Shown: positions 1 through 7,545 of the stretch, piece after piece | How the letters are laid out: each line of letters begins with the position of its first letter | Position numbering within the stretch: position 1 is the stretch's first letter | Assembly (NCBI GenBank): GCA_016213505.1 | Contig: JACRAF010000022.1 | Span: forward strand, 1-64,000 | Reading direction: 5' to 3' | Length of the DNA stretch: 64,000 nt | Source of the DNA: Devosia nanyangense | GTDB taxonomy: Bacteria; Pseudomonadota; Alphaproteobacteria; Rhizobiales; Devosiaceae | Made by a program: the position numbers and the translations under genes | Notes under the pieces: generated by a model | What the model was told of the DNA's origin: nothing | Databases searched by the model: none | What the model saw: the letters and a program-made list of their open reading frames with translations, nothing else

Positions 1-277
1 CGGGGGTGTCGGAACCGTTCGGTCAAAGCGGCAAGAGCCGGTAAGCCGAAGAAACCCAAGCGATGCGACCACCGCCCCCGTCACGTCCACCGGCACTTCG
101 TCGGTACCCCGCGCTAGAGGGTGAACGCGAGGGGGAGAATAGCACCGGCGGAAAGCGCGGGGATAAGTCGCTGTGTCGGGGCGACAAGAGACTGATGTTA
201 CGTGCGTTTTCGGGTGGACCGAGAGTCACCTGCGGTGCGTTGGGGCGGCCGCTGGACCGGGACGGGCGAGCGTCCAC
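1..277. other. Window edge, no supported gene
   Basis: I see no credible gene here. The open frames on both strands are Arg/Ser/Pro-rich with no recognisable domain, as expected from random high-GC sequence. No tRNA-like arm pattern or terminator hairpin was found. Confidence 0.5.
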
Positions 278-643
278 CTACTGCCGGTCAGGCTCGTCGC
301 CGGAGGCGGGCGGCTTGCGCGCGCCGTAGAGCTCGAATGCATCGCCGGAGGCGCGGCTGGTGCGCGTCCTGCGCCGCCCGGGAGGTGGCGGGGCGACGAA
401 ATCGGGCTCCGGCGGATGGCGCTTGCGCCAGGCGGTGGCCAGGGCCGCCGCCAGAAAGGCTGAGGCCGTCGGCGCGATGAGCATCGACCAGCCCGTCAGG
501 TCCATCTCGGCGTAGAATCCGCCGAACCTGGCGAGGACGATGGTGAACGGCGACACCACGAGCGCCGACCAGAAGCCGAGCGTCCCCATATAGCCGCAGA
601 CGATGCACGCAAAGCCGATGAAGAGCGCATTTTGCCAGAGCAT
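278..643 (-). CDS. Small hypothetical membrane protein
   Basis: A 121-residue protein I do not recognise. Residues 1-68 are strongly hydrophobic and look like two or three membrane segments (around 3-20, 24-40 and 52-68). A basic, Pro/Arg-rich cytoplasmic tail follows (RKRHPPEP, then PPPPGRRRTRTSR). It starts at ATG just left of the lower-GC island. Codon use is GC-rich like the chromosome, so it is probably resident. No function is proposed. Confidence 0.55.
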   Translation of the reverse strand: MLWQNALFIGFACIVCGYMGTLGFWSALVVSPFTIVLARFGGFYAEMDLTGWSMLIAPTASAFLAAALATAWRKRHPPEPDFVAPPPPGRRRTRTSRASGDAFELYGARKPPASGDEPDRQ

Positions 644-840
644 CGGTGGAGATTAGCCAGGAGGTGGGACGATCACAATGCGTCGGGGGGCAGCGGGCCA
701 TCCATAATGGCTCACCGCACGCGCCGTCCGTCGAGCTTACGAGAGGGCGGGGAGGGCATAGGTGCAGTGGCCATACCTCGCCGCCATTCGGGCCGGGTCA
801 AGTCCCGGCGCGTGTTGAACCCTGCTCGATGAGAATAGCA
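644..840. other. Left flank of the island, no gene seen
   Basis: About 200 bases between the small membrane protein and the OLD nuclease gene. I looked for another copy of the nrdJ 3'-end sequence, which would mark the far end of an integrated element, and found none. No clear hairpin followed by a T run was seen after the OLD gene. Confidence 0.4.
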
Positions 841-2556
841 CTACTTGGCAGCGTTGATCCGAAGAACCAACTCTTCGACCTGCTTACGCAGATCTAGCGG
901 CCAGACGTCATCGAAAAGTTCAACGGCGCGCCGAGCTACTCTTGCCTTGTTGGCCTTGTCGGGATCAAGGACCTGGCCGCGCTTTTCCGCAGGCACTGTC
1001 GCATAGCTAAACTCGCCTGCCAGCGTCGCCATGACGGCTGGCGAGATGTAGTTCTCCATCTCCCGTCCCTCAGTTATCCAGCAGAATCCCCCGTGCTGCT
1101 CGGCTTCCGCCTTCACTCGTGTTTTTGCGGGTCGGAGGTTGGGCCGGTCCTCTGTTCGGTCGCTGTCGATGACGATGGCGAACGAACGGGACATATAGAG
1201 CCCCTGTACTAGGTCCGCGTCTTCGTCGGAAAAACTATGCTGCGACAGAACAGAGCCGCCGTAGAAGAGGATCGTGTAGTCGATACCTTCCGACAGCGTT
1301 GGATCGAGCCTGTGTATCCAGTTGTTTAGATAAATGCGATCCGAAGGGCCCTCGGCCCAAATGGCAAAGCGGGTCTGCACTAAGTCGCTGGCAGAGTGGC
1401 CCAAGTCCCGCACCGCGCGGAAGTGATCGGTGTTGCTGGCGATCGTACGCGTGGTTGTGCGACCTCCATCCCGGGCAACCTGGATGATGTCAGCTTCGGC
1501 CGTGTCCATAATCGAGGCCGAGTGAGTGGCAATCACGAACCGTGCATCGACGGACTCGTTGAGATAGCGGACTATCCGCCGTTGGGAGGTCGGATGAAGG
1601 TGTAGTTCGGGTTCGTCTATCAGAACCAACCGCTCGGGAAAGCCAATAGCTGCAAGTCCAATGATTGTAAGTTGCTCGACGCCCGTGCCGAGGTTGCCCA
1701 GTGGCCTTTCATCCCCGTCCACGTTCACGCGGATCGTGCTTCGATCCGTCGGCACTTGTATGCTCACCTTCCGGCAGTCCAAGCAGTAGGCAAGAAAGTC
1801 TTCGATCTGCGCGAATTGTGCTCTTTTGCGGTCCACGTCTCGCGAAGGACGATCCAATTCTGCTAGTTGGCCGATTACACTTCCGAATGCGATGGTCTCG
1901 CCGGGAAATCCATGCTTCACAAATTGCGGCGGCTCCGTACTGGGCTCGGTGATGAAGCGGACATTTGGCACGTAAGTGGTACCTCGAAAATCGCTCTCGG
2001 GGTTTAGCTTCGCATCTAGGTGGGTGAGGTTTCGGCCGCCAGAGCTATTGAAGTCAGCAAGAACAAGATTAGGGCTTTGGAAGTATTTCGTTAACGGGAG
2101 AGGTAGCGCGTTTTCGTCGATCCCAAACGTCGTGGCGCCCTTCCGCAATTCTAGCGTTCCCCGCAACTCAATAGCCCCTGAAGCCTGAAAAGCCCGGAGG
2201 AAGTGGTGGGCTTTCGGAACTGAAGCAACTATACGTTCTGAAGGGAAGGTAAGCCCAACAACAATTTTCTTGTCAGAATCATCGAAATCAAGCGCATCGT
2301 CGATCATGTTGTTGGCACGGTTGTATAGAATCGCCAATGCTCTGAGGACGTTAGACTTTCCCGAATTGTTTGGTCCCGCGAGTACGGTGATCTTCTTGTT
2401 GAATGGCAACTCAACCGGCTCAACGAGAGATCGAAAGTGTGAGATGCGCAGTGCAAGGGCCGGCGTCATAATAGTTTCCAGACTCATGGGATGGTGGCTC
2501 AATACGACTTCAGTCGAGGCGGAGCCATTGCTCATCGGCGCTAGCCCGCCCGCCAC
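841..2556 (-). CDS. OLD-family ATP-dependent endonuclease (AAA ATPase + TOPRIM)
   Basis: A 571-residue protein with ABC-type ATPase and TOPRIM nuclease domains, the architecture of OLD (overcoming lysogenization defect) nucleases. Seen: Walker A GPNNSGKS at 61-68; signature-like NLGTGVEQL near 288-296; Walker B LVLIDEPELHLHP near 310-322; switch His in ATHSAS at 343-348; TOPRIM Glu in WAEGPSDR at 400-407; TOPRIM acidic pair in VIDSDR at 462-467; EGREMENY near 496-503. The chosen GTG start has GAGGGG about 9 bases upstream, formed by the bases right after the peptidase stop. ATG at 2535 or 2466 is possible. It lies 12 bases after the peptidase gene, so the two are probably co-transcribed. Family members act in phage exclusion. 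Substrate here is unknown. GC is visibly lower than in flanking genes, consistent with transfer. Confidence 0.85.
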   Translation of the reverse strand: MAGGLAPMSNGSASTEVVLSHHPMSLETIMTPALALRISHFRSLVEPVELPFNKKITVLAGPNNSGKSNVLRALAILYNRANNMIDDALDFDDSDKKIVVGLTFPSERIVASVPKAHHFLRAFQASGAIELRGTLELRKGATTFGIDENALPLPLTKYFQSPNLVLADFNSSGGRNLTHLDAKLNPESDFRGTTYVPNVRFITEPSTEPPQFVKHGFPGETIAFGSVIGQLAELDRPSRDVDRKRAQFAQIEDFLAYCLDCRKVSIQVPTDRSTIRVNVDGDERPLGNLGTGVEQLTIIGLAAIGFPERLVLIDEPELHLHPTSQRRIVRYLNESVDARFVIATHSASIMDTAEADIIQVARDGGRTTTRTIASNTDHFRAVRDLGHSASDLVQTRFAIWAEGPSDRIYLNNWIHRLDPTLSEGIDYTILFYGGSVLSQHSFSDEDADLVQGLYMSRSFAIVIDSDRTEDRPNLRPAKTRVKAEAEQHGGFCWITEGREMENYISPAVMATLAGEFSYATVPAEKRGQVLDPDKANKARVARRAVELFDDVWPLDLRKQVEELVLRINAAK

Positions 2557-2561
2557 TGAAC

Positions 2562-2670
2562 TCGCCCCTCAACTGTAGTCCGTAGTCGTCCCGCACGTGT
2601 CGCACTTGAGGCACGTGCCCGTCCGCACCATCGTGAAGTTGTGGCATTCGCTGCAAGCGTCACCCGTGTA
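2562..2670 (-). repeat. Copy 2 of nrdJ 3'-end direct repeat (inside the peptidase gene)
   Basis: The last 33 codons of the peptidase gene align without gaps to the last 33 codons of nrdJ. By hand count 79 of 99 bases are identical. Identity continues through the stop into TGAGGGG. Homology stops abruptly upstream of the Tyr-Thr-Gly-Asp codons. The repeat therefore marks an island boundary or a captured gene end. Confidence 0.8.
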
Positions 2671-3240
2671 GTCCCGACGGTACCGCTTGTCCCCTTGGAC
2701 GAGATCAATCCGCCGCTGGGCCACTCGATCGCTGACTAGCGTCAGGGTGCCAATCGACGAAGCGGAAAGATGTCTCATCCGGAGAACGACGTCGTCGGGA
2801 AGCAGCAATGCCTCAGCGAACCAATTTGCTTGGCACTCGGCCGACTCCGATGGCTCAAGGAAGTTCAGTTTTGCCTCGAGACCTCTCGAAAAAGCAAAGA
2901 CCTGGTCGCGGTGGAGTGCGAGGTGGCCGATTTCGTGAGCGAGCACTAATCGTCCGAACGCTTCTTGCCTCTTCGCGGCGTCCCAAATGTACTGTTGGAC
3001 GAAAAGTCGGTCCGCGGCGAAGTCCACCCAAGCCTTGTCGAGTTCACGATCGTCTTCAATGATCTCAATCGTGATGTGCCTGCCCGCCTCCGACAAGGTT
3101 GGAAGCACCGTCTCAATAAGGAATGCAATGATATCGAAATGATTGGCGCCGTTTCCCGTATCATCTAGTCGACGCCAGCCCGCCGCCTCGTCAGCAACTT
3201 CATCCTGATACCGCCGCGACACCTTGAAATCGGACGACAT
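2569..3240 (-). CDS. ImmA/IrrE-family metallopeptidase with a NrdJ-like cysteine tail
   Basis: A 223-residue protein. Residues 95-150 carry the zinc peptidase core: HEIGH at 102-106 and a downstream helix ECQANWFAEALLLP supplying the third-ligand region. ImmA/IrrE peptidases usually cleave or inactivate a partner repressor and control mobile elements or stress responses. Residues 191-223 match the C-terminal 33 residues of the adjacent class II ribonucleotide reductase at 28 of 33 positions, keeping both cysteine clusters (CSEC and CLKCDTC). The last Cys of the reductase (GCS) is DYS here. The gene starts 36 bases after the nrdJ stop, in the same direction, and is followed by the OLD nuclease gene. 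No cognate XRE-type repressor is encoded nearby, which is unusual for this family. Confidence 0.85.
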   Translation of the reverse strand: MSSDFKVSRRYQDEVADEAAGWRRLDDTGNGANHFDIIAFLIETVLPTLSEAGRHITIEIIEDDRELDKAWVDFAADRLFVQQYIWDAAKRQEAFGRLVLAHEIGHLALHRDQVFAFSRGLEAKLNFLEPSESAECQANWFAEALLLPDDVVLRMRHLSASSIGTLTLVSDRVAQRRIDLVQGDKRYRRDYTGDACSECHNFTMVRTGTCLKCDTCGTTTDYS

Positions 3241-3269
3241 GGGGTTTGCATCCAGCCTCTAAAGCCCCG

Positions 3270-3378
3270 GCCCCCCTCAGCTACACCCCGTCGTCGTCCC
3301 GCACGTATCGCACTTCAAACACGTGCCGTTCCGCACCATCGTGAAATTATGGCACTCGGTGCACTGGTCCCCCGTGTA
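3270..3378 (-). repeat. Copy 1 of nrdJ 3'-end direct repeat (true end of nrdJ)
   Basis: The partner of the repeat at 2562-2670, in direct orientation about 700 bases away. It encodes the cysteine-rich tail of the reductase and ends in TGAGGGG. Differences are mostly at third codon positions, so selection has kept the protein sequence in both copies. Confidence 0.8.
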
Positions 3379-6300
3379 GCCCTTCATCTGGGCTTCGGCG
3401 CGGAGCAGTCCCGCGTCCTTGGAGGGCGGGGGGTTGGGGATGGGGTTCAGTTCGGCGGGGCTGAAGGCGGCCGGGGCCACGCCGGGTTCGGGTTTGTAGG
3501 CGGTCGAGGTCTTGAGCGCCGTCACGGTGTTCGACTGGATCGAGGCGACCGGGTTGAAGAGCGCCGCGGTGGCGCCGCCCGAGACCAGCATCAGGTTCTG
3601 GTCCTTGACCTTGCCGCGGGTCATGCCGCGCGACACCAGCGACTGCGCCGAGACCGGGGCGGGGGCGTGCGAGGCGGCGCGGGCCGGGGCGTCTTCGGCG
3701 ACGCCCTTGCCCAGCCCCGTGGTGCTGGCATCGGGGTTGACGTGGGCGAGGTCGTCGCGGTCGAGATAGCTCACGGCCAGCTCGCGGAACACGTAGTCGA
3801 GGATCGAGGTGGCGTTCTTGATCCGGTCGTTGCCCATGACCATGCCGGCGGGCTCGAAGCGGGTGAAGGTGAAGGCCTCGACATATTCGTCGAGCGGCAC
3901 GCCGTATTGGAGGCCGAGCGAAATCGCGATGGCGAAATTGTTCATCATGGCGCGGAAGGCGGCGCCTTCCTTGTGCATGTCGATGAAGATCTCGCCGAGC
4001 TGGCCTTCCTCGTTTTCGCCGGTGCGCAGGTACACCTTGTGGCCGCCCACGATCGCCTTCTGGGTATAGCCCTTCCGGCGCGAGGGCAGCTTGTTGCGGC
4101 CCTGGGCGACGATGCGCTCGACGATGCGCTCGGCGATCTGCGGGACGCGCGCGGCGGGGGCGGCGGCGAGCAGGGCGTCGATGGCATCCTCGTCCTCGTC
4201 GTCCTCATCGGCGAGGAGGGAGGAGTTGAGCGGCTGGCTGAGCTTTGAGCCGTCGCGGTAGAGGGCGTTGGCCTTGAGGGCCAGCCGCCAGCTCATCATG
4301 TAGGCCTCTTTCGCGTCGGCAACCGTCGCGTCGTTGGGCATGTTGATGGTCTTGCTGATCGCGCCCGAAATGAAGGGCTGCGCCGCCGCCATCATCAGGA
4401 TGTGGCTCTCGATGCTGAGGTACCGCTTGCCGATCTTGCCGCAGGGCGAGGCGCAATCGAACACCGGCAGGTGCTCGGCCTTGAGGTGCGGGGCGCCCTC
4501 GAGGGTCATGGCGCCGCACACATGGATGTTGGCGGCCTCGATGTCCTTTTTGGAGAAGCCAAGGAAGGCGAGGAGGTCGAAGTTCATGTCGGCGAGCTGC
4601 TCGGCGGTGACCCCGAGGCTCTTGAGGAATTCGACGCCCAGCGTCCACTGGTTGAAGATGAACTTGATGTCGAACGCCGATTTGGTCGCGCCGTTGAGCG
4701 CCGCGATCTTGTCGTCGGGAAAGCCCTTGGTCCTGAGCGTCGCCGGGTTGATGCCGGGCGCCTGGTTGAGGTTGCCGTGGCCGACCGCATAGGCCTCGAT
4801 CTCGGCGATCTGACTCTCCGAGTAACCGAGGGTGCGCAGCGCCGGCGGCACCGCGTTGTTGATGATCTTGAAGTAGCCGCCGCCGGCGAGCTTCTTGAAC
4901 TTCACCAGCGCGAAATCGGGCTCGATGCCGGTGGTGTCGCAATCCATCACGAGGCCGATGGTGCCGGTCGGGGCGATCACCGAGACCTGGGCGTTGCGGT
5001 AGCCGTGCTGTTCGCCCAGCGCCAGCGCCTCGTCCCACACGGTTTTCGCGCGGTGCGAGAGCGGGGCATCGCGCAGCGACGCATGATCGAGCGGCACCGG
5101 GGCGATCGAGAGGCCCTCATAGCCGTCGGCCTTGCCGTGCGCCGCATTGCGGTGGTTGCGGATGACGCGCAGCATGTGCGGGGCATTGCGCGCGTAATCG
5201 CCGAAGGGGCCGAGCTCGCCCGCCATTTCGGCCGAGGCCTTGTAGGCGACGCCGGTCATCACCGCGGTGATGGCGCCGGCAATCGCCCGGCCCTCGGCCG
5301 AGTCGTAGGGGATGCCCGAGGTCATCAGGAGGCCGCCGATATTGGCGTAGCCGAGCCCCAGCGTGCGGTATTCGAACGAGCGCTCGGCGATGGCGCGCGA
5401 GGGGAACTGCGCCATCATCACCGAGATCTCGAGCACCAGCGTCCATAGCCGGCAGGTGTGCTCGAAGGCGGCGACGTCGAACGAGCCGTCCTGCTGGCGA
5501 TAGGGCAGGAGGTTGACCGAGGCGAGGTTGCACGCCGTATCGTCGAGGAACATGTATTCCGAGCACGGGTTCGACGCGACGATCGGGCCGGCGGCCGGGC
5601 TGGTGTGCCACTCGTTGATGGTGGTGTGGTACTGGATGCCGGGATCGGCGGAGGCCCAGGCGGCGTAGCCGATGGTCTCCCACAAATCGCGGGCCTTCAG
5701 CGTCTTGACCACCTTGCCTCCCTTGGTGCGGGAGGTGAGGTTCCAGTCGCCGTCGGTCTCGACGGATTTCAGGAACTCATCGGTGACGCGGACGGAATTG
5801 TTGGAGTTCTGGCCCGAGACGGTGAGGTAGGCCTCGCTGTCCCAATCGGTGTCGTAGATCGGGAATTCCATGTCGGTGTAGCCCTGGCGGGCGAACTGGA
5901 TGACGCGCTGGATGTAGTTCTCCGGCACCAGCGCTTTCTTGGCGGCGCGGACCTCGCGCTTGAGGGCCGGATTGCGGGTCACGTCGAAGCAGTCGCCGCC
6001 GCTGCCCTCGCAATTGACGGCGGCCTTCATGATGGCCTTGAGGTGCTTGCTGACGGTCTTGCTGCCGGTGACGAGGGCGGCGACCTTCTGCTCCTCCTTC
6101 ACCTTCCAGTTGATGTAGTTCTCGATGTCGGGGTGATCGATGTCGACCACCACCATTTTCGCCGCCCGGCGGGTCGTGCCGCCCGACTTGATGGCGCCCG
6201 CCGCGCGGTCGCCGATCTTGAGGAAGCTCATCAGCCCCGACGACTTGCCGCCGCCCGAGAGCTTTTCGCCCTCGCCGCGAAGTTTCGAGAAGTTCGAGCC

Positions 6301-6993
6301 GGTGCCCGAGCCGTACTTGAACAGGCGCGCTTCGCGCACCCAGAGGTCCATAATGCCGCCGTCGTTGACGAGGTCATCGCTCACCGACTGGATGAAGCAG
6401 GCGTGCGGCTGCGGGTGCTCGTAGGCGGACTTCGACTGCACCAGCTTTTTGGTGAACGGATCGACGTAGAAATGCCCCTGGCCGGGGCCGTCGATGCCGT
6501 AGGCCCAATGCAGCCCGGTGTTGAACCATTGCGGCGAGTTCGGCGCGACCTTCTGGGTGGCGAGCATAAAGGCGAGTTCGTCGAAGAAGGCGCGCGCGTC
6601 CTCCTCGGCATCGAAATAGCCGCCCTTCCAGCCCCAATAGGTCCAGGTGCCGGCCAGCCGGTCGAAGACCTGGCGGGAGTCGATCTCGGAGCCGAAGCGC
6701 TCGGCTTCGGGCAGGGCCTTCAGCGCCTTCTCGTCGGGAACCGAGCGCCACAGCCACGAGGGGACGTCGTTCTCCTCGATCTTGCGCAGCTTCCGCGCGA
6801 CGCCGGCCTTGCGGAAATACTTCTGCGCGATGATGTCGGCGGCGACCTGCGACCAGGACGCCGGCACCTCGATGCCCTCGAGCTTGAACACCACCGAGCC
6901 GTCGGGGTTTCGGATCTCGCTGGTGGTCGAGCGGAATTCGATCCCGGCATAGGCGCCGGCATTGGCCTCGGTGTATCGACGTTCGATATGCAT
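3277..6993 (-). CDS. nrdJ: Vitamin B12-dependent (class II) ribonucleoside-diphosphate reductase
   Basis: A 1238-residue adenosylcobalamin-dependent reductase making deoxyribonucleotides with or without oxygen. The length is normal for alphaproteobacterial NrdJ. Seen: NPCSE and CNLASVNL in the catalytic barrel, which belong to the active-site region of the family; IAPTGTIG further on; a TSCPD-type region; and a C-terminal cysteine tail (CTEC, CLKCDTC, final GCS) that in this family relays electrons to the active site. No intein is present. ATG start at 6993. A lower-GC peptidase/nuclease pair follows 36 bases after the stop, and the peptidase carries a copy of this tail. Upstream lies a 550-base leader with a perfect hairpin. 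I found no convincing B12 riboswitch or NrdR box. Confidence 0.95.
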   Translation of the reverse strand: MHIERRYTEANAGAYAGIEFRSTTSEIRNPDGSVVFKLEGIEVPASWSQVAADIIAQKYFRKAGVARKLRKIEENDVPSWLWRSVPDEKALKALPEAERFGSEIDSRQVFDRLAGTWTYWGWKGGYFDAEEDARAFFDELAFMLATQKVAPNSPQWFNTGLHWAYGIDGPGQGHFYVDPFTKKLVQSKSAYEHPQPHACFIQSVSDDLVNDGGIMDLWVREARLFKYGSGTGSNFSKLRGEGEKLSGGGKSSGLMSFLKIGDRAAGAIKSGGTTRRAAKMVVVDIDHPDIENYINWKVKEEQKVAALVTGSKTVSKHLKAIMKAAVNCEGSGGDCFDVTRNPALKREVRAAKKALVPENYIQRVIQFARQGYTDMEFPIYDTDWDSEAYLTVSGQNSNNSVRVTDEFLKSVETDGDWNLTSRTKGGKVVKTLKARDLWETIGYAAWASADPGIQYHTTINEWHTSPAAGPIVASNPCSEYMFLDDTACNLASVNLLPYRQQDGSFDVAAFEHTCRLWTLVLEISVMMAQFPSRAIAERSFEYRTLGLGYANIGGLLMTSGIPYDSAEGRAIAGAITAVMTGVAYKASAEMAGELGPFGDYARNAPHMLRVIRNHRNAAHGKADGYEGLSIAPVPLDHASLRDAPLSHRAKTVWDEALALGEQHGYRNAQVSVIAPTGTIGLVMDCDTTGIEPDFALVKFKKLAGGGYFKIINNAVPPALRTLGYSESQIAEIEAYAVGHGNLNQAPGINPATLRTKGFPDDKIAALNGATKSAFDIKFIFNQWTLGVEFLKSLGVTAEQLADMNFDLLAFLGFSKKDIEAANIHVCGAMTLEGAPHLKAEHLPVFDCASPCGKIGKRYLSIESHILMMAAAQPFISGAISKTINMPNDATVADAKEAYMMSWRLALKANALYRDGSKLSQPLNSSLLADEDDEDEDAIDALLAAAPAARVPQIAERIVERIVAQGRNKLPSRRKGYTQKAIVGGHKVYLRTGENEEGQLGEIFIDMHKEGAAFRAMMNNFAIAISLGLQYGVPLDEYVEAFTFTRFEPAGMVMGNDRIKNATSILDYVFRELAVSYLDRDDLAHVNPDASTTGLGKGVAEDAPARAASHAPAPVSAQSLVSRGMTRGKVKDQNLMLVSGGATAALFNPVASIQSNTVTALKTSTAYKPEPGVAPAAFSPAELNPIPNPPPSKDAGLLRAEAQMKGYTGDQCTECHNFTMVRNGTCLKCDTCGTTTGCS

Positions 6994-7545
6994 CGTTCAA
7001 AAGTCCCCAAATGATGCGGACACGAGTCCGCTGCCGCCGCCACGGCTTTTCGTCAGCTGTTTGACGCTTTACTGCCCGATCCATCGCCACGGATCGGGCC
7101 TTGCCCCGTGCCTCCCGGATCGCCCGGTCTGGTGCCGGGCTCTGCCTGAAGGGCTTATGTCGCGACAGGCACCAAACGCGTCTGCCGCAGCGTCAAAATC
7201 TGTGGTCCGATTCAGAAAACCCGTCAACGGCGATACTCGCCATACAAACCATCCCTAGTGCCGGACGGGGGCAGTTTCGCTAGATTTAGTATAGGAGTTG
7301 TGAACAGCGGGGAAAAGTCCAAAGCGCGAAACGGCCGATCACAAATCCCCGATTCGGCGAAATGGGAGCCCCGGCGCGCGTCAGATTCCAGGATCGAAAT
7401 CCACGCTAACCCCGCCCCAAACCGACGCTTCTCCCGACGCTCGCGTGACAGGTGAGGAGGGCGCTGGCCGGCAGGGCGCGGGGGCCCGAAAAACGTCGAA
7501 TCCTGTCAAGCGCAGAATTTTGTCCCGGCGGGGGGAAACCCGTGG
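6994..7545. other. Leader of nrdJ / intergenic region
   Basis: A 552-base gap without a convincing gene, holding the promoter and leader of nrdJ. It contains a perfect 9-bp hairpin (7074-7099) and a 6-bp hairpin (7122-7140). I searched by eye for a B12-box-like segment and for NrdR-box palindromes on the nrdJ strand and did not find them. The stretch 7260-7330 is relatively AT-rich and could hold a promoter. Confidence 0.5.
7074..7099 (-). promoter_or_regulatory. Perfect hairpin in the nrdJ leader
   Basis: A 9-bp perfect inverted repeat (GCCCGATCC and its complement) with an 8-base loop, about 80 bases upstream of the nrdJ start. It has no T run on either side, so a leader structure or operator is likelier than a terminator. 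Function unknown. Confidence 0.4.

Noticed and set aside
1-277. Short open frames at the left edge on both strands
   Set aside because: Low-complexity Arg/Ser/Pro translations with no ribosome site or domain.
841-3276. Integrative element with its own integrase
   Set aside because: No integrase, recombinase or second att-like copy was found at the left end, so only the nrdJ-end repeat supports integration.
6994-7545. B12 riboswitch upstream of nrdJ
   Set aside because: Searched by eye for a B12-box-like segment on the nrdJ strand and found none; hairpins alone are not enough.
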